Counted from the first letter of the stretch, positions 47,692-59,172 are shown. The stretch is DNA of 64,000 nt from Cherax quadricarinatus (GCF_038502225.1 NC_091307.1:20753173-20817172), one strand, 5' to 3'. The notes: a model not told the origin generated them from the letters alone. Program-made: numbers and translations.

Positions 47692-50668
47692 CCCCTTCTC
47701 CTGTATACAATTACTAAAAAAGAGAAGAAGAAAAACTTTATAAAACTGGGTTGCTTAAATGTGCGTGGATGTAGTGCGGATGACAAGAAACAGATGATTG
47801 CTGATGTTATGAATGAAAAGAAGTTGGATGTCCTGGCCCTAAGCGAAACAAAGCTGAAGGGGGTAGGAGAGTTTCAGTGGGGGGAAATAAATGGGATTAA
47901 ATCTGGAGTATCTGAGAGAGTTAGAGCAAAGGAAGGGGTAGCAGTAATGTTAAATTATCAGTTATGGAAGGAGAAAAGAGAATATGAATGTGTAAATTCA
48001 AGAATTATGTGGATTAAAGTAAAGGTTGGATGTGAGAAGTGGGTCATAATAAGCGTGTATGCACCTGGAGAAGAGAGGAATGCAGAGGAGAGAGAGAGAT
48101 TTTGGGAGATGTTAAGTGAATGTATAGGAGCCTTTGAACCAAGTGAGAGAGTAATTGTGGTAGGGGACTTGAATGCTAAAGTAGGAGAAACTTTTAGAGA
48201 GGGTGTGGTAGGTAAGTTTGGGGTGCCAGGTGTAAATGATAATGGGAGCCCTTTGATTGAACTTTGTATAGAAAGGGGTTTAGTTATAGGTAATACATAT
48301 TTTAAGAAAAAGAGGATAAATAAGTATACACGATATGATGTAGGGCGAAATGACAGTAGTTTGTTGGATTATGTATTGGTAGATAAAAGACTGTTGAGTA
48401 GACTTCAGGATGTACATGTTTATAGAGGGGCCACAGATATATCAGATCACTTTCTAGTTGTAGCTACACTGAGAGTAAAAGGTAGATGGGATACAAGGAG
48501 AATAGAAGCATCAGGGAAGAGAGAGGTGAAGGTTTATAAACTAAAAGAGGAGGCAGTTAGGGTAAGATATAAACAGCTATTGGAGGATAGATGGGCTAAT
48601 GAGAGCATAGGCAATGGGGTCGAATAGGTATGGGGTAGGTTTAAAAATGTAGTGTTAGAGTGTTCAGCAGAAGTTTGTGGTTACAGGAAAGTGGGTGCAG
48701 GAGGGAAGAGGAGCGATTGGTGGAATGATGATGTAAAGAGAGTAGTAAGGGAGAAAAAGTTAGCATATGAGAAGTTTTTACAAAGTAGAAGTGATGCAAG
48801 GAGGGAAGAGTATATGGAGAAAAAGAGAGAAGTTAAGAGAGTGGTGAAGCAATGTAAAAAGAGAGCAAATGAGAGAGTGGGTGAGATGTTATCAACAAAT
48901 TTTGTTGAAAATAAGAAAAAGTTTTGGAGTGAGATTAACAAGTTAAGAAAGCCTAGAGAACAAATGGATTTGTCAGTTAAAAATAGGAGAGGAGAGTTAT
49001 TAAATGGAGAGTTAGAGGTATTGGGAAGATGGAAGGAATATTTTGAGGAATTGTTAAATGTTGATGAAGATAGGGAAGCTGTGATTTCGTGTATAGGGCA
49101 AGGAGGAATAACATCTTGTAGGAGTGAGGAAGAGCCAGTTGTGAGTGTGGGGGAAGTTCGTGAGGCAGTAGGTAAAATGAAAGGGGGTAAGGCAGCCGGG
49201 ATTGATGGGATAAAGATAGAAATGTTAAAAGCAGGTGGGGATATAGTTTTGGAGTGGTTGGTGCAATTATTTAATAAATGTATGGAAGAGGGTAAGGTAC
49301 CTAGGGATTGGCAGAGAGCATGCATAGTTCCTTTGTATAAAGGCAAAGGGGATAAAAGAGAGTGCAAAAATTATAGGGGGATAAGTCTGTTGAGTGTACC
49401 TGGTAAAGTGTATGGTAGAGTTATAATTGAAAGAATTAAGAGTAAGACGGAGAATAGGATAGCAGATGAACAAGGAGGCTTTAGGAAAGGTAGGGGGTGT
49501 GTGGACCAGGTGTTTACAGTGAAACATATAAGTGAACAGTATTTAGATAAGGCTAAAGAGGTCTTTGTGGCATTTATGGATTTGGAAAAGGCGTATGACA
49601 GGGTGGATAGGGGGGCAATGTGGCAGATGTTGCAAGTGTATGGTGTAGGAGGTAGGTTACTGAAAGCAGTGAAGAGTTTTTACGAGGATAGTGAGGCTCA
49701 AGTTAGAGTATGTAGGAAAGAGGGAAATTTTTTTCCCAGTAAAAGTAGGCCTTAGACAAGGATGTGTGATGTCACCGTGGTTGTTTAATATATTTATAGA
49801 TGGGGTTGTAAGAGAAGTAAATGCGAGGGTCTTGGCAAGAGGCGTGGAGTTAAAAGATAAAGAATCACACACAAAGTGGGAGTTGTCACAGCTGCTCTTT
49901 GCTGATGACACTGTGCTCTTGGGAGATTCTGAAGAGAAGTTGCAGAGATTGGTGGATGAATTTGGTAGGGTGTGCAAAAGAAGAAAATTAAAGGTGAATA
50001 CAGGAAAGAGTAAGGTTATGAGGATAACAAAAAGATTAGGTGATGAAAGATTGAATATCAGATTGGAGGGAGAGAGTATGGAGGAGGTGAACGTATTCAG
50101 ATATTTGGGAGTGGACGTGTCAGCGGATGGGTCTATGAAAGATGAGGTGAATCATAGAATTGATGAGGGAAAAAGAGTGAGTGGTGCACTTAGGAGTCTG
50201 TGGAGACAAAGAACTTTGTCCTTGGAGGCAAAGAGGGGAATGTATGAGAGTATAGTTTTACCAACGCTCTTATATGGGTGTGAAGCGTGGGTGATGAATG
50301 TTGCAGCGAGGAGAAGGCTGGAGGCAGTGGAGATGTCATGTCTGAGGGCAATGTGTGGTGTGAATATAATGCAGAGAATTCGTAGTTTGGAAGTTAGGAG
50401 GAGGTGCGGGATTACCAAAACTGTTGTCCAGAGGGCTGAGGAAGGGTTGTTGAGGTGGTTCGGACATGTAGAGAGAATGGAGCGAAACAGAATGACTTCA
50501 AGAGTGTATCAGTCTGTAGTGGAAGGAAGGCGGGGTAGGGGTCGGCCTAGGAAGGGTTGGAGGGAGGGGGTAAAGGAGGTTTTGTGTGCGAGGGGCTTGG
50601 ACTTCCAGCAGGCATGCGTGAGCGTGTTTGATAGGAGTGAATGGAGACAAATGGTTTTTAATACTTGA
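47692..50668 (+). pseudogene. Endonuclease-reverse transcriptase of LINE copy 1, two lesions
   Basis: Roughly 990 codons for nicking target DNA and reverse transcribing the element RNA on it. The endonuclease (first ~300 codons) shows all APE boxes: LNVRG, LSETKL, SVYAPG, VVGDLNAKVG, LLDYVLVDKRL and ISDHF. The RT shows KAAGIDGIKIEML, IVPLYKGKGDKRECKNYRG, QGGFRKGRG, FMDLEKAYDRVD (motif A), LRQGCVMSPWLFN (motif B), LLFADDTVLLG (catalytic motif C) and FRYLGVDVSADG. The C-terminus ends with GRGRPRKGWREGVKEVL. Lesions: an in-frame TAG at 48625-48627 between the domains, and one extra base in a seven-T run at 49728-49734, judged against copy 2. No in-frame ATG precedes LNVRG (first ATG 47794); the frame is open from 47692. 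Confidence 0.93.
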
Positions 50669-50922
50669 CGTGCTGTTGGAGTGTGAGCAAAGTAACATTT
50701 ATGAAGGGATTCAGGGAAACCGGCAGGCCGGACTTGAGTCCTGGAGATGGGAAGTACAGTGCCTGCACTCTGAAGGAGGGGTGTTAATGTTGCAGTTTAA
50801 AAACTGTAGTGTAAAGCACCCTTCTGGCAAGACAGTGATGGAGTGAATGATGGTGAAAGTTTTTCTTTTTCGGGCCACCCTGCCTTGGTGGGAATCGGCC
50901 GGTGTGATAATAAAAAAAAAAA
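50650..50922 (+). promoter_or_regulatory. LINE 3' tail with potential small hairpin
   Basis: The last ~50 bases before poly-A, gccaccctgccttggtggg then atcggccggtgtg, are shared in modified form by copies 2 and 3. CCACC and GGTGG can pair around a short loop. In LINEs a conserved 3' end is often what the RT recognises (established for several families); for this family that is inference. Confidence 0.5.
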
Positions 50923-50933
50923 ATTTCAAATCT

Positions 50934-51700
50934 GGAACATGGTAAAATATTTCATGTTTTTCTTTCGTTCGTACAGGTGCCCTTGATGTGTTTGAGCGAG
51001 GAAGAACTCATCCAGCCAGCTCTTCTCTTGTGAACTAGAAGTCAAAGGAAGGACGCTAAAGGTTTTAACTACTAGTTTATCCAGACTGCATGAAGACAGC
51101 AGCTGTACCAAGAAGAATAAACTCTCTTTAGGGGAATAATTTATGCCGGCTAATATTATCATGAATTTACAAGTGTCAAAGGTAATTTATATAAAAAAAA
51201 ATATTGGTTAAAAGATTTTGCTTGATAAATTCTAAAAGAGTAATTATTTATTGCCCTACCGCTCTTTTCCTCCCACTTCATAATTTTTGTAATAACCATG
51301 AGCGGCCTAATCACTCGTACTAGTAAAGTTTTCCTTTTATTGGGCCAACAGAACAAACCTTTAAACTGGCTCTAAACAGAGCAAAACACTGTCCACACAG
51401 AAGTACTTCCCAGGGACTCACGCGCCATCGATCACCTACGAGGAGGCAGGAGATTCATAGAATGTGAAGCAGAGTCTGGAGACCGCACGGCTTCCACGCA
51501 ACAATAACAATTACTGAAGTTTTCCCTGCCCGTCTCCAACTTGTGAATCACCTTCAGATTGCCAGGCTTAAAAAATTCGAGAGCTGATGAAAATAAAAAT
51601 ATCAAGGCTTTCCAAGGCGCATTTATATCAGATTTGTGGGAAAATATATCGTGTGAGTTTGAAGGAAAGAGCAGGGACATGGTGGGGTGTTGGGGGAGAA
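50934..51700. other. Unique sequence, no gene seen
   Basis: AT-rich DNA continuing the pre-insertion site of the LINE. Short chance frames only. Confidence 0.5.
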
Positions 51701-52075
51701 GTTGGAAAGGGAGGGTAGGGTGTTGGGGAGGAGGAGGAGGAAGGTGTTGGGGAGGAGGAAGGTGTTGGGGAGTAGGAAGGTGTTGGGGAGGAGGAGGGTG
51801 TTGGGGAGGAGGAGGGTGTTGGGGAGGAGGAAGGTGTTGGGGAGGAGGAGGGTGTTGGGGAGGAGGAAGGTGTTGGGGAGGAGGAAGGTGTTGGGGAGGA
51901 GGACGGAAGGATGGTGGGAGAAGGATGGAAGGAGGATGGAAAGATATAGGGAAAAGGATGGAAGGATATTGGGAGGAGGATGGAAAAATGTTGGGAGAAT
52001 GGAAGGAGGATGGATGTTGGGAGGAGGATGGAAGGAGGATGGTGGGAGCAGGATGGAAGGAGGCAAGTTGAGGAG
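51700..52075. repeat. Purine-rich minisatellite (ggtgttggggaggagga)
   Basis: About eleven 18-bp units (ggaggtgttggggagga variants) to 51905 are followed by a looser array of aaggatggaaggagg units to 52075. The minus strand is stop-poor, giving Pro/Leu/His-rich frames that are artefacts. Confidence 0.92.
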
Positions 52076-52079
52076 GATG

Positions 52080-52740
52080 AAAAGAGGGAAAGTGGGAAGG
52101 ATGGATGAAGGGGAGGGTAAAGAGTTTACATTTCTGACAGGTCATAGCTGGCATACTGTACATTCACCCCCTCCCTCTCCCCCCACCTTAAAAAAAATTC
52201 TCCATGGCTTTTCGTCTTCTACTTAACCATTATCAGTTAGTCGATCATTTTCTAGGCGAGGATAATTATTTTTTGGAAATATCATGGGATATTAGGTAAT
52301 CTTAAAACGAAGAATATATATCAAAATATAGCAATATTACACTTATACAATTCTATTTCAAAATGATCTATTTGTGACAAATATTGCAATTCTTGCATGA
52401 TAAACGCTATTCATGGTGATCATTAATAATAATAAGGTTGGGCACCATATGACTAACGGTAACCGAGAACAAATATCTACATGGAACAGATTTTATTGCT
52501 CCCCGTAATTTAATCATTAAAGGTTCGCGTTTAATGGAAATTTTGAGCCTTTTATTTATGCAGAAATAATTCACCTATAATTTTATTTTAGTGAATGGAA
52601 GCGATTGTCTAGCTGCGAAAGCAGTCTCTCGCTGTTACTGCACGTAGGATCGAGCCTCTACCATTTCTTTCGCTGAATAACCCATACAGCTATAAAGTTC
52701 CACATAATTATAATAATGATGATAATTCTTATTAAATAAA
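52080..52740. other. Unique AT-rich sequence, no gene seen
   Basis: Nothing recognised. It ends at the 3' side of a minus-strand SINE. Confidence 0.5.
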
Positions 52741-53003
52741 AGTCACAATCTTTATTTCTACAAGTACTTGTACAAGGTATACAAATCTACCTGGAATTTC
52801 GGGCAAATCAGGTCAATTTTGTCCCCAGGATGCGACCCACCCCAATCGACTAACATCCAAGTAACTATTTTACTGACAGGTGAACAGGGACAGCAGGTGT
52901 CTTAAGGAAACACGTCCTAATGTTCCCACCCGTACCCGGGATCGAAACACGGGCCTCAGTGGGTGAGTTGAATGCGCTAGCAATCGAGCTACGTCACACC
53001 GTA
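52741..53003 (-). mobile_element. tRNA-derived SINE
   Basis: On the minus strand the head carries a pol III A box (tagctcgattgctagcgca, 52991-52973) and B box (tttcgatcccggg, 52948-52935) at tRNA-like spacing. The acceptor arms do not pair, so it is not a tRNA gene. A tRNA-unrelated body follows (ttcacctgtcagtaaaatag, ttacttggatgttagtcg), ending near tacaagtacttgtag in AT-rich DNA. SINEs of this layout are common in decapods (recognition). Confidence 0.7.
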
Positions 53004-53227
53004 GTCTTCAAAGACCATTTAGTGTCACAGAACTGAGTGCCAGGGAGGACTTTTGTGTTTATTAACCTGTTCCGGGGATGAAGGCAAAGGCAGATCTGTA
53101 CATTAAATTATCCCGGTATTTGTTTTTGAAAAAAAAAATAATCCTCGGTATACTTTGTGAAGTATCCCAGATTAAGAATACACGTATATTTAGGTGAATA
53201 ACCCCGGTATACTGGGCGAGTTAAGTG

Positions 53228-54196
53228 GGCGCTCAGGTTAGGGTGTGTAGAAGAGAGGGAGACTACTTCCCGGTAAAAGTAGGTTTTAGATAGGGATGTG
53301 TAATGTCACCATGGTTGTTTAATATATTTATAGATGAGGTTGTAAAAGAAGTAAATGCTAGGGTGTTCGGGAGAGGGGTGGGATTAAATTATGGGGAATT
53401 AAATACGAAATGGGAAGTGACACAGTTACTTTTTGCTGATGATACTGTGCTTATGGGAGATTCTAAAGAAAAATTGCAAAGGTTAGTGGACGAATTTGGG
53501 AGTGTGTGTAAAGGTAGAAAGTTGAAAGTGAACATAGAAAAAAGTAAGGTGATGAGAGTATCAAATGATTTAGATAAAGAAAAATTTGATATCAAACTGG
53601 GGAGGAGGAGTATGGAAGAAGTGAATGTTTTCAGATATTTGGGAGTTGACGTGTCGGCGGATGGATTTATGAAGGAGGAGGTTAATCATAGAATTGATGA
53701 AGGAAAAAAGGTGAGTGGTACATTGAGGTATATGTGGAGGCAAAAAATATTATCTATGGAGGCAAAGAAGGGAATATATGAAAGTATAGTAGTACCAACA
53801 CTCTTATATGGGTGTGAAGCTTGGGTTGTAAATGCTGCAGCGAGGAGGCGGTTGGAGGCAGTGGAGATGTCCTGTCTAAGGGCAATGTGTGGTGTAAATA
53901 TGCAGAAAATTCGGAGTGTGGAAATTAGGAGGTGTGGAGTTAATAAAAGTGTTAGTCAGAGGGCTGAAGAGGGTTTGTTGAGGTGGCTTGGTCATTTAGA
54001 GAGAATGGATCAAAGTAGAATGACATGGAGAGCGTATAAATCTGAAGGAGAAGGAAGCGGGGAAGGGGTCGTCCTCGAAAAGGTTGGAGGGAGGGGGTAA
54101 AGGAGGAGTTGTGGGCGAGGGGTTTGGATTTCCAGCAAGCGTGCGTGAGCGTGTTAGATAGGAGTGAATGGAGACAAATGGTATTTGGGACCTGAC
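53228..54196 (+). pseudogene. Reverse transcriptase C-terminal pseudogene (LINE copy 2)
   Basis: Covers RT motif B onward: MSPWLFNIFIDEVVKEVN, LLFADDTVLMGD (FADD intact), KSKVMRVSNDL, FRYLGVDVSADG, then TLLYGCEAWVVNAAARRRLE and EEGLLRWLGHLERMD. Compared with copy 1 there is a TAG in place of the Q codon in the R-Q-G-C box (53290-53292), two in-frame 3-base deletions near 53900-53935, and a one-base deletion near 54058 that shifts the frame before the GRPRKGW-type C-terminus. It lacks the endonuclease and the N-terminal RT motifs, so it cannot be active. Confidence 0.88.
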
Positions 54197-54535
54197 GAGC
54201 TGTTGGAGTGTGAGCATGGTAATATTTAGTGAAGGGATTCAGGGAAACCGGTTATTTTATATAACCAGACTTGAGTCCTGGAAATGGGAAGTACAATGCC
54301 TGCACTCTAAAAGAGGGGTTTGGGATATTGGCAGTTTGGAGGGATATATTGTGTATTTTTATACTAATATACTTCTAAACTGTTGTATTCTGGGCACCTC
54401 TGCAAAAACAGTGATTATGTGTGAGTGACGTGAAAGTGTTGAATGATGATGAAAGTATTTTTTTTCTGGGGATTTTCTTTCTTTTTGAGTCGCCCTGCCT
54501 TGGTGGGAGACGGCCGACGTATTGAAAAAAATAAA
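53228..54535 (+). mobile_element. 5'-truncated LINE of the EN-RT family (copy 2)
   Basis: It starts abruptly just before RT motif B, at the place equivalent to about 49700 in copy 1, and runs to the shared 3' tail (cgccctgccttggtggg, cggccgacg) at 54492-54523. A short A-rich stretch is followed directly by (TA)n. The truncation and tail are typical of LINE insertion. Confidence 0.92.
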
Positions 54536-54537
54536 AT

Positions 54538-54540
<3 letters not shown>

Positions 54541-54632
<92 letters not shown>
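54541..54632. repeat. (TA)n microsatellite at LINE 3' end
   Basis: About 45 TA units directly after the A-rich tail of copy 2. The tract may have grown from the retroposon tail (inference). Confidence 0.97.
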
Positions 54633-54636
<4 letters not shown>

Positions 54637-54727
54637 TAGGGAATAATCCCCGTCTAAATGTGAGTTGATCCTCAGTTTGCATACTAAATAACCCCAGTGA
54701 TGTGACCCGGGAGGGACGGAGGGTGGG

Positions 54728-54880
54728 TGAGTGGTGGTGGTTATAGTGATGTGGTGGTTATAGTGATGTGGTTATTGTGATGTGGTGGTGGTTGTGATGT
54801 GGTGGTGGTTACTATGATGTGGTGGTGGTTACTGTGATGTGGTGGTGGTTATAGTAGTGGTGTGGTGGTGGTGGTGGTGC
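54728..54880. repeat. GT-rich repeat (gtggtggttactgtgatgtg)
   Basis: About seven units of 12-22 bp on gtgatgtggtggtggtta. Composition resembles the large array at 9.6-11.25 kb but the unit differs. Confidence 0.85.
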
Positions 54881-54965
54881 GCGATGGGCAGGACTGAGAT
54901 CAGGATCACTACAGAGGCCATGGCAACAGTTATGTGGTGACGACACTCCTGCCTTACCAACCCGT

Positions 54966-55205
54966 AAGTTAGCCAGCCAGCCAGCTAGGCAGGCAGCCGG
55001 CCTGCCAGCCAGCTAGGCAGGCAGCCGGCCTGCCAGCCAAGACAACCAGGCAGCCACCCAGAAACCAAGACAGCCAGCTAGGCAGACAGCTAACCAACCA
55101 GCCAGCCAGTAGCCAAGACTTTCAGAATACCAGCTAGTCAAGTAGCCAGCCAGACACGCAGCCAGCCAGAAAATCAGCCAGTTAGGCAGCCAGACAAACA
55201 GGCAG
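54966..55205. repeat. CAGCCAGCTAGGCAGGCAGC-type degenerate repeat
   Basis: Two adjacent near-identical ~41-bp units (cagccagctaggcaggcagc then cggcctgc) are followed by looser agccagc/gccagac repeats. gccggcc-like palindromes recur. Confidence 0.85.
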
Positions 55206-56835
55206 CCCACAAAACGAGCTAGACGAGTGACCATAATGTATATATGACGCCAGAGATTATTGTATGTTATTAATACTATCCTCGTCTCCTCTTTTTGCCC
55301 TTGTCAAGGTGTCTTGATTTGTCAGCCTAGCCGGCGCTGCTGATAGTATATTTACTTCGTTTATACTTCGAGTAATGGCTACGCCAAGGTTCCCCCCCCC
55401 CTCGACGCCGTTTTTTTTTCAGCCTCATTTTCGCACTAGGAGTGATGAAGATTCATATTTGAACGTTTTCCATTTTTTTTAGTCCTCGACCACCTCTTTG
55501 CCAGACGTACTACGACTTTTTCTTCTGATTCGTATATTTGTGGTTATGCGTATGCTGTTATAGGATATATATAACTACCCTAACCAACCTATATTAATAC
55601 ATGTATAACCTAATACGATTTGTAGAACTACCACCACCACCACCACTGTCTTCTTTCCTTCCCCCTTACCGTATGGTCTTCTGCCCTTCTTTATTTTTCT
55701 ATTAGTTGTAACTTGACAATGATCCAGGCTGACCGAAACGTTGTCATAACGCTCCTCTTCTAAGTGCTGGTTATTAGTGTATGGTTTCTGCCTCAATATT
55801 GCAACTTTTCATTCTTTAAAAATGGAGGTTTGCCAAAGCGCCGAAAAAGTTTTGTTTTAAGAGTTTGTGCCCTTTCTGCTTCCCAAGATGAAACTGGTTT
55901 CATTTCCCCAGTTTCATTATTTTGCTCTTTCTTGGGTTAAACTCTAGTAGCCATTTGTTCGGCCACTCCTGATGTTTGTCGACCTTTTTTCCAATAGAAC
56001 GAGGAACTGGTTCCACAAATTGCCACTAGGGAAATACACAGCCTAATTACAGTAGAATGTTTTCTTTAAGGTGCTTACACGTTCTATAGGTTCTAACTGG
56101 ATGTGAAGAGGTATGAAGGTATCCTTGCCTGGGATACCTATTATGATTATTATTGCCCTTGGTATTATAATTATTCGATTAATTATAGTGTTATTCGATT
56201 AATTATAGAACCTATGATTACTACTGTTGTTATAATTATTCCATTAATTATAATTTGATGAAATAAGTGAAATATAAAAAAAACTGGACAAGTGCAAAGC
56301 AGTGTGTTGCCGTTGCAACCGTAATCACGTTGCAATAGGATCAGCAACTTTATAATTTACGCCAAAAGCATTACTGGAGTTTGGAAACAATCAAAACACG
56401 ATGGTTTTCACACAGTCCCCTCTTTTTTTACGTGGCAATCTTTTCAGTGCCTAAATTGAACTGGTCTGTTGCCAGGACACGATTCGGGAAGTGGGCAGAA
56501 AAATGAAGGGAAATAACCCAATTTATCCACTCCGTGTTGCTGTGTTTTCCATTTTGTTGTCCAGTGATATTTGTTGATAAATCAGAGAAAAAATATCTCC
56601 AGGGCTATATAACTATATGTTGAAATGCTATATTTATTTGCTGTGCTTTAAGTTTGTGCTGGAATTTTCAGCACAGTATATTCGGAGAGATTGTGCATAA
56701 AATACGAATGTTACAGAGATTAATAGTTAAAATATTTTAGTTTACCTTGTTCGCTCGTTATAAAGGAGAACTTAATTATTATATAAATGGTGTTGCGTCA
56801 TAATGCTTGGCACTATTATAGATATTTGCATTTAA
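55206..56835. other. Unique sequence with one dispersed tail
   Basis: No gene seen. 55690-55800 (cttgacaatgatccaggctg, accgaaacgttgtcataac) is a Penelope-type tail of the kind noted at 24565; gacaa and ttgtc can pair around the ccgaaac box. Two copies of ttattcgattaattata lie at 56170-56210. Confidence 0.4.
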
Positions 56836-56839
56836 GGTC

Positions 56840-59172
56840 TTCCTGCCCTTGATGTGTGTAGTATTGCTTGTGTATCACCTTCCTGTCCTTGATGTGTGTA
56901 GTATTGCTTGTGTATCACCTTCCTGTCCTTGATGTGTGTAGTACTGCTTGTGTATCACCTTCCTGTCCTTGATGTGTGTAGTATTGCTTGTGTATCACCT
57001 TCCTGTCCTTGATGTGTGTAGTATTGCTTGTGTATCACCTTCTTGTCCTTGATGTGTGTAGTATTGCTTGTGTATCACCTTGTCCTTGATGTGTGTAGTA
57101 TTGCTTGTGTATCACCTTCCTGTCCTTGATGTACGTAGTATTGCTTGTGTATCACCTTCCTGTCCTTGATGTGCGTAGTATTGCTTGTGTATCACCTTCC
57201 TGTCCTTGATGTGTGTAGTATTGCTTGTGTATCACCTTCCTGTCCTTGATGTGTGTAGTATTGCTTGTGTATCACCTTCCTGTCCTTGATGTGTGTAGTA
57301 TTGCTTGTGTATCACCTTCCTGTCCTTGATGTGTGTAGTACTGCTTGTGTATCACCTTCCTGTCCTTGATGTGTGTAGTATTGCTTGTGTATCACCTTCC
57401 TGTCCTTGATGTGTGTAGTATTGCTTGTGTATCACCTTCCTGTCCTTGATGTGTGTAGTATTGCTTGTGTATCACCTTCCTGTCCTTGATGTGTGTAGTA
57501 TTGCTTGTGTATCACCTTCCTGTCCTTGATGTGTGTAGTATTGCTTGTATATCACCTTCCTGTCCTTGATGTGTGTAGTACTGCTTGTGTATCACCTTCC
57601 TGTCCTTGATGTGTGTAGTATTGCTTGTGTATCATCTTCCTGTCCTTGATGTGTGTAGTATTGCTTGTGTATCATCTTCCTGTCCTTGATGTGTGTAGTA
57701 TTGCTTGTGTATCATCTTCCTGTCCTTGATGTGTGTAGTATTGCTTGTGTATCATCTTCCTGTCCTTGATGTGTGTAGTACTGCTTGTGTATCACCTTCC
57801 TGTCCTTGATGTGTGTAGTATTGCTTGTGTATCACCTTCCTGTCCTTGATGTGTGTAGTATTGCTTGTGTATCACCTTCCTGTCCTTGATGTTGTGTAGT
57901 ATTGCTTGTGTATCACCTTCCTGCCCTTGATGTGTGTAGTATTGCTTGTGTATCACCTTCCTGTCCTTGATGTGTGTAGTATTGCTTGTGTATCACCTTC
58001 CTGTCCTTGATGTGTGTAGTATTGCTTGTGTATCACCTTCCTGTCCTTGATGTGTGTGTGTAGTATTGCTTGTGTATCACCTTCCTGTCCTTGATGTGTG
58101 TAGTATTGCTTGTGTATCACCTTCCTGTCCTTGATGTGTGTAGTATTGCTTGTGTATCACCTTCCTGTCCTTGATGTGTGTAGTATTGCTTGTGTATCAC
58201 CTTCCTGTCCTTGATGTGTGTAGTATTGCTTGTGTATCACCTTCCTGTCCTTGATGTGTGTAGTATTGCTTGTGTATCACCTTCCTGTCCTTGATGTTGT
58301 GTAGTATTGCTTGTGTATCACCTTCCTGTCCTTGATGTTGTGTAGTATTGCTTGTGTATCACCTTCCTGTCCTTGATGTGTGTAGTATTGCTTGTGTATC
58401 ACCTTCCTGTCCTTGATGTGTGTAGTATTGCTTGTGTATCACCTTCCTGTCCTTGATGTGTGTAGTACTGCTTGTGTATCACCTTCCTGTCCTTGATGTT
58501 GTGTAGTATTGCTTGTGTATGATCTTCCTGTCCTTGATGTGTGTAGTATTGCTTGTGTATCACCTTCCTGTCCTTGATGTGTGTAGTATTGCTTGTGTAT
58601 CACCTTCCTGTCCTTGATGTGTGTAGTATTGCTTGTGTATCACCTTCCAGTCCTTGATGTGCGTAGTATTGCTTGTGTATCACCTTCCTGTCCTTGATGT
58701 GTGTAGTATTGCTTGTGTATGATCTTCCTGTCCTTGATGTGTGTAGTATTGCTTGTGTATCACCTTCCTGTCCTTGATGTGTGTAGTATTGCTTGTGTAT
58801 CACCTTCCTGTCCTTGATGTGTGTAGTTTTGCTTGTGTATCACCTTCCAGTCCTTGATGTGCGTAGTATTGCTTGTGTATCACCTTCCTGTCCTTGATGT
58901 GTGTAGTACTGCTTGTGTATCACCTTCCTGTCCTTGATGTGTGTAGTATTGCTTGTGTATCACCTTCCAGTCCTTGATGTGCGTAGTATTGCTTGTGTAT
59001 CACCTTCCTGTCCTTGATGTGTGTAGTACTGCTTGTGTATCACCTTCCTGTCCTTGATGTGTGTAGTACTGCTTGTGTATCACCTTCCTGTCCTTGATGT
59101 GTGTAGTATTGCTTGTGTATCATCTTCCTGTCCTTGATGTGTGTAGTATTGCTTGTGTATCATCTTCCTGTC
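56840..59172. repeat. 2.3-kb minisatellite, 40-bp monomer
   Basis: About 58 head-to-tail units of ttcctgtccttgatgtgtgt plus agtattgcttgtgtatcacc. Period 40 bp, three units per two sequence lines. Local variants form clusters: catcttcc around 57630-57760, a gttgtgtag insertion near 57890, 58295, 58335 and 58498, and ttccagtccttgatgtgcg at about 58646, 58846 and 58966. Identity between units is very high, suggesting recent expansion or homogenisation. Confidence 0.97.

Larger units (their letters stand above)
47326..50922 (+). mobile_element. Full-length single-ORF EN-RT LINE (copy 1)
   Basis: A 3.6-kb non-LTR retrotransposon flanked by an 11-bp target-site duplication, atttcaaatct, at 47315-47325 and 50923-50933. 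Order: about 365 bp of 5' UTR, a single long coding region for an APE-type endonuclease and a reverse transcriptase, a ~250-bp 3' UTR with the tail gccaccctgccttggtggg and a final ataata(A)n. There is no room for a separate gag-like ORF1. One ORF and a length near 3.6 kb fit RTE-like organisation, but I cannot confirm the clade. Copies 2 (53228) and 3 (41707) share its 3' half. Confidence 0.95.

Noticed and set aside
52928..53003. Possible tRNA gene on the minus strand
   Set aside because: The acceptor arms do not pair and a SINE body follows directly.
56840..59172. CRISPR array
   Set aside because: The 40-bp units are contiguous without unique spacers, and the genome is clearly eukaryotic.
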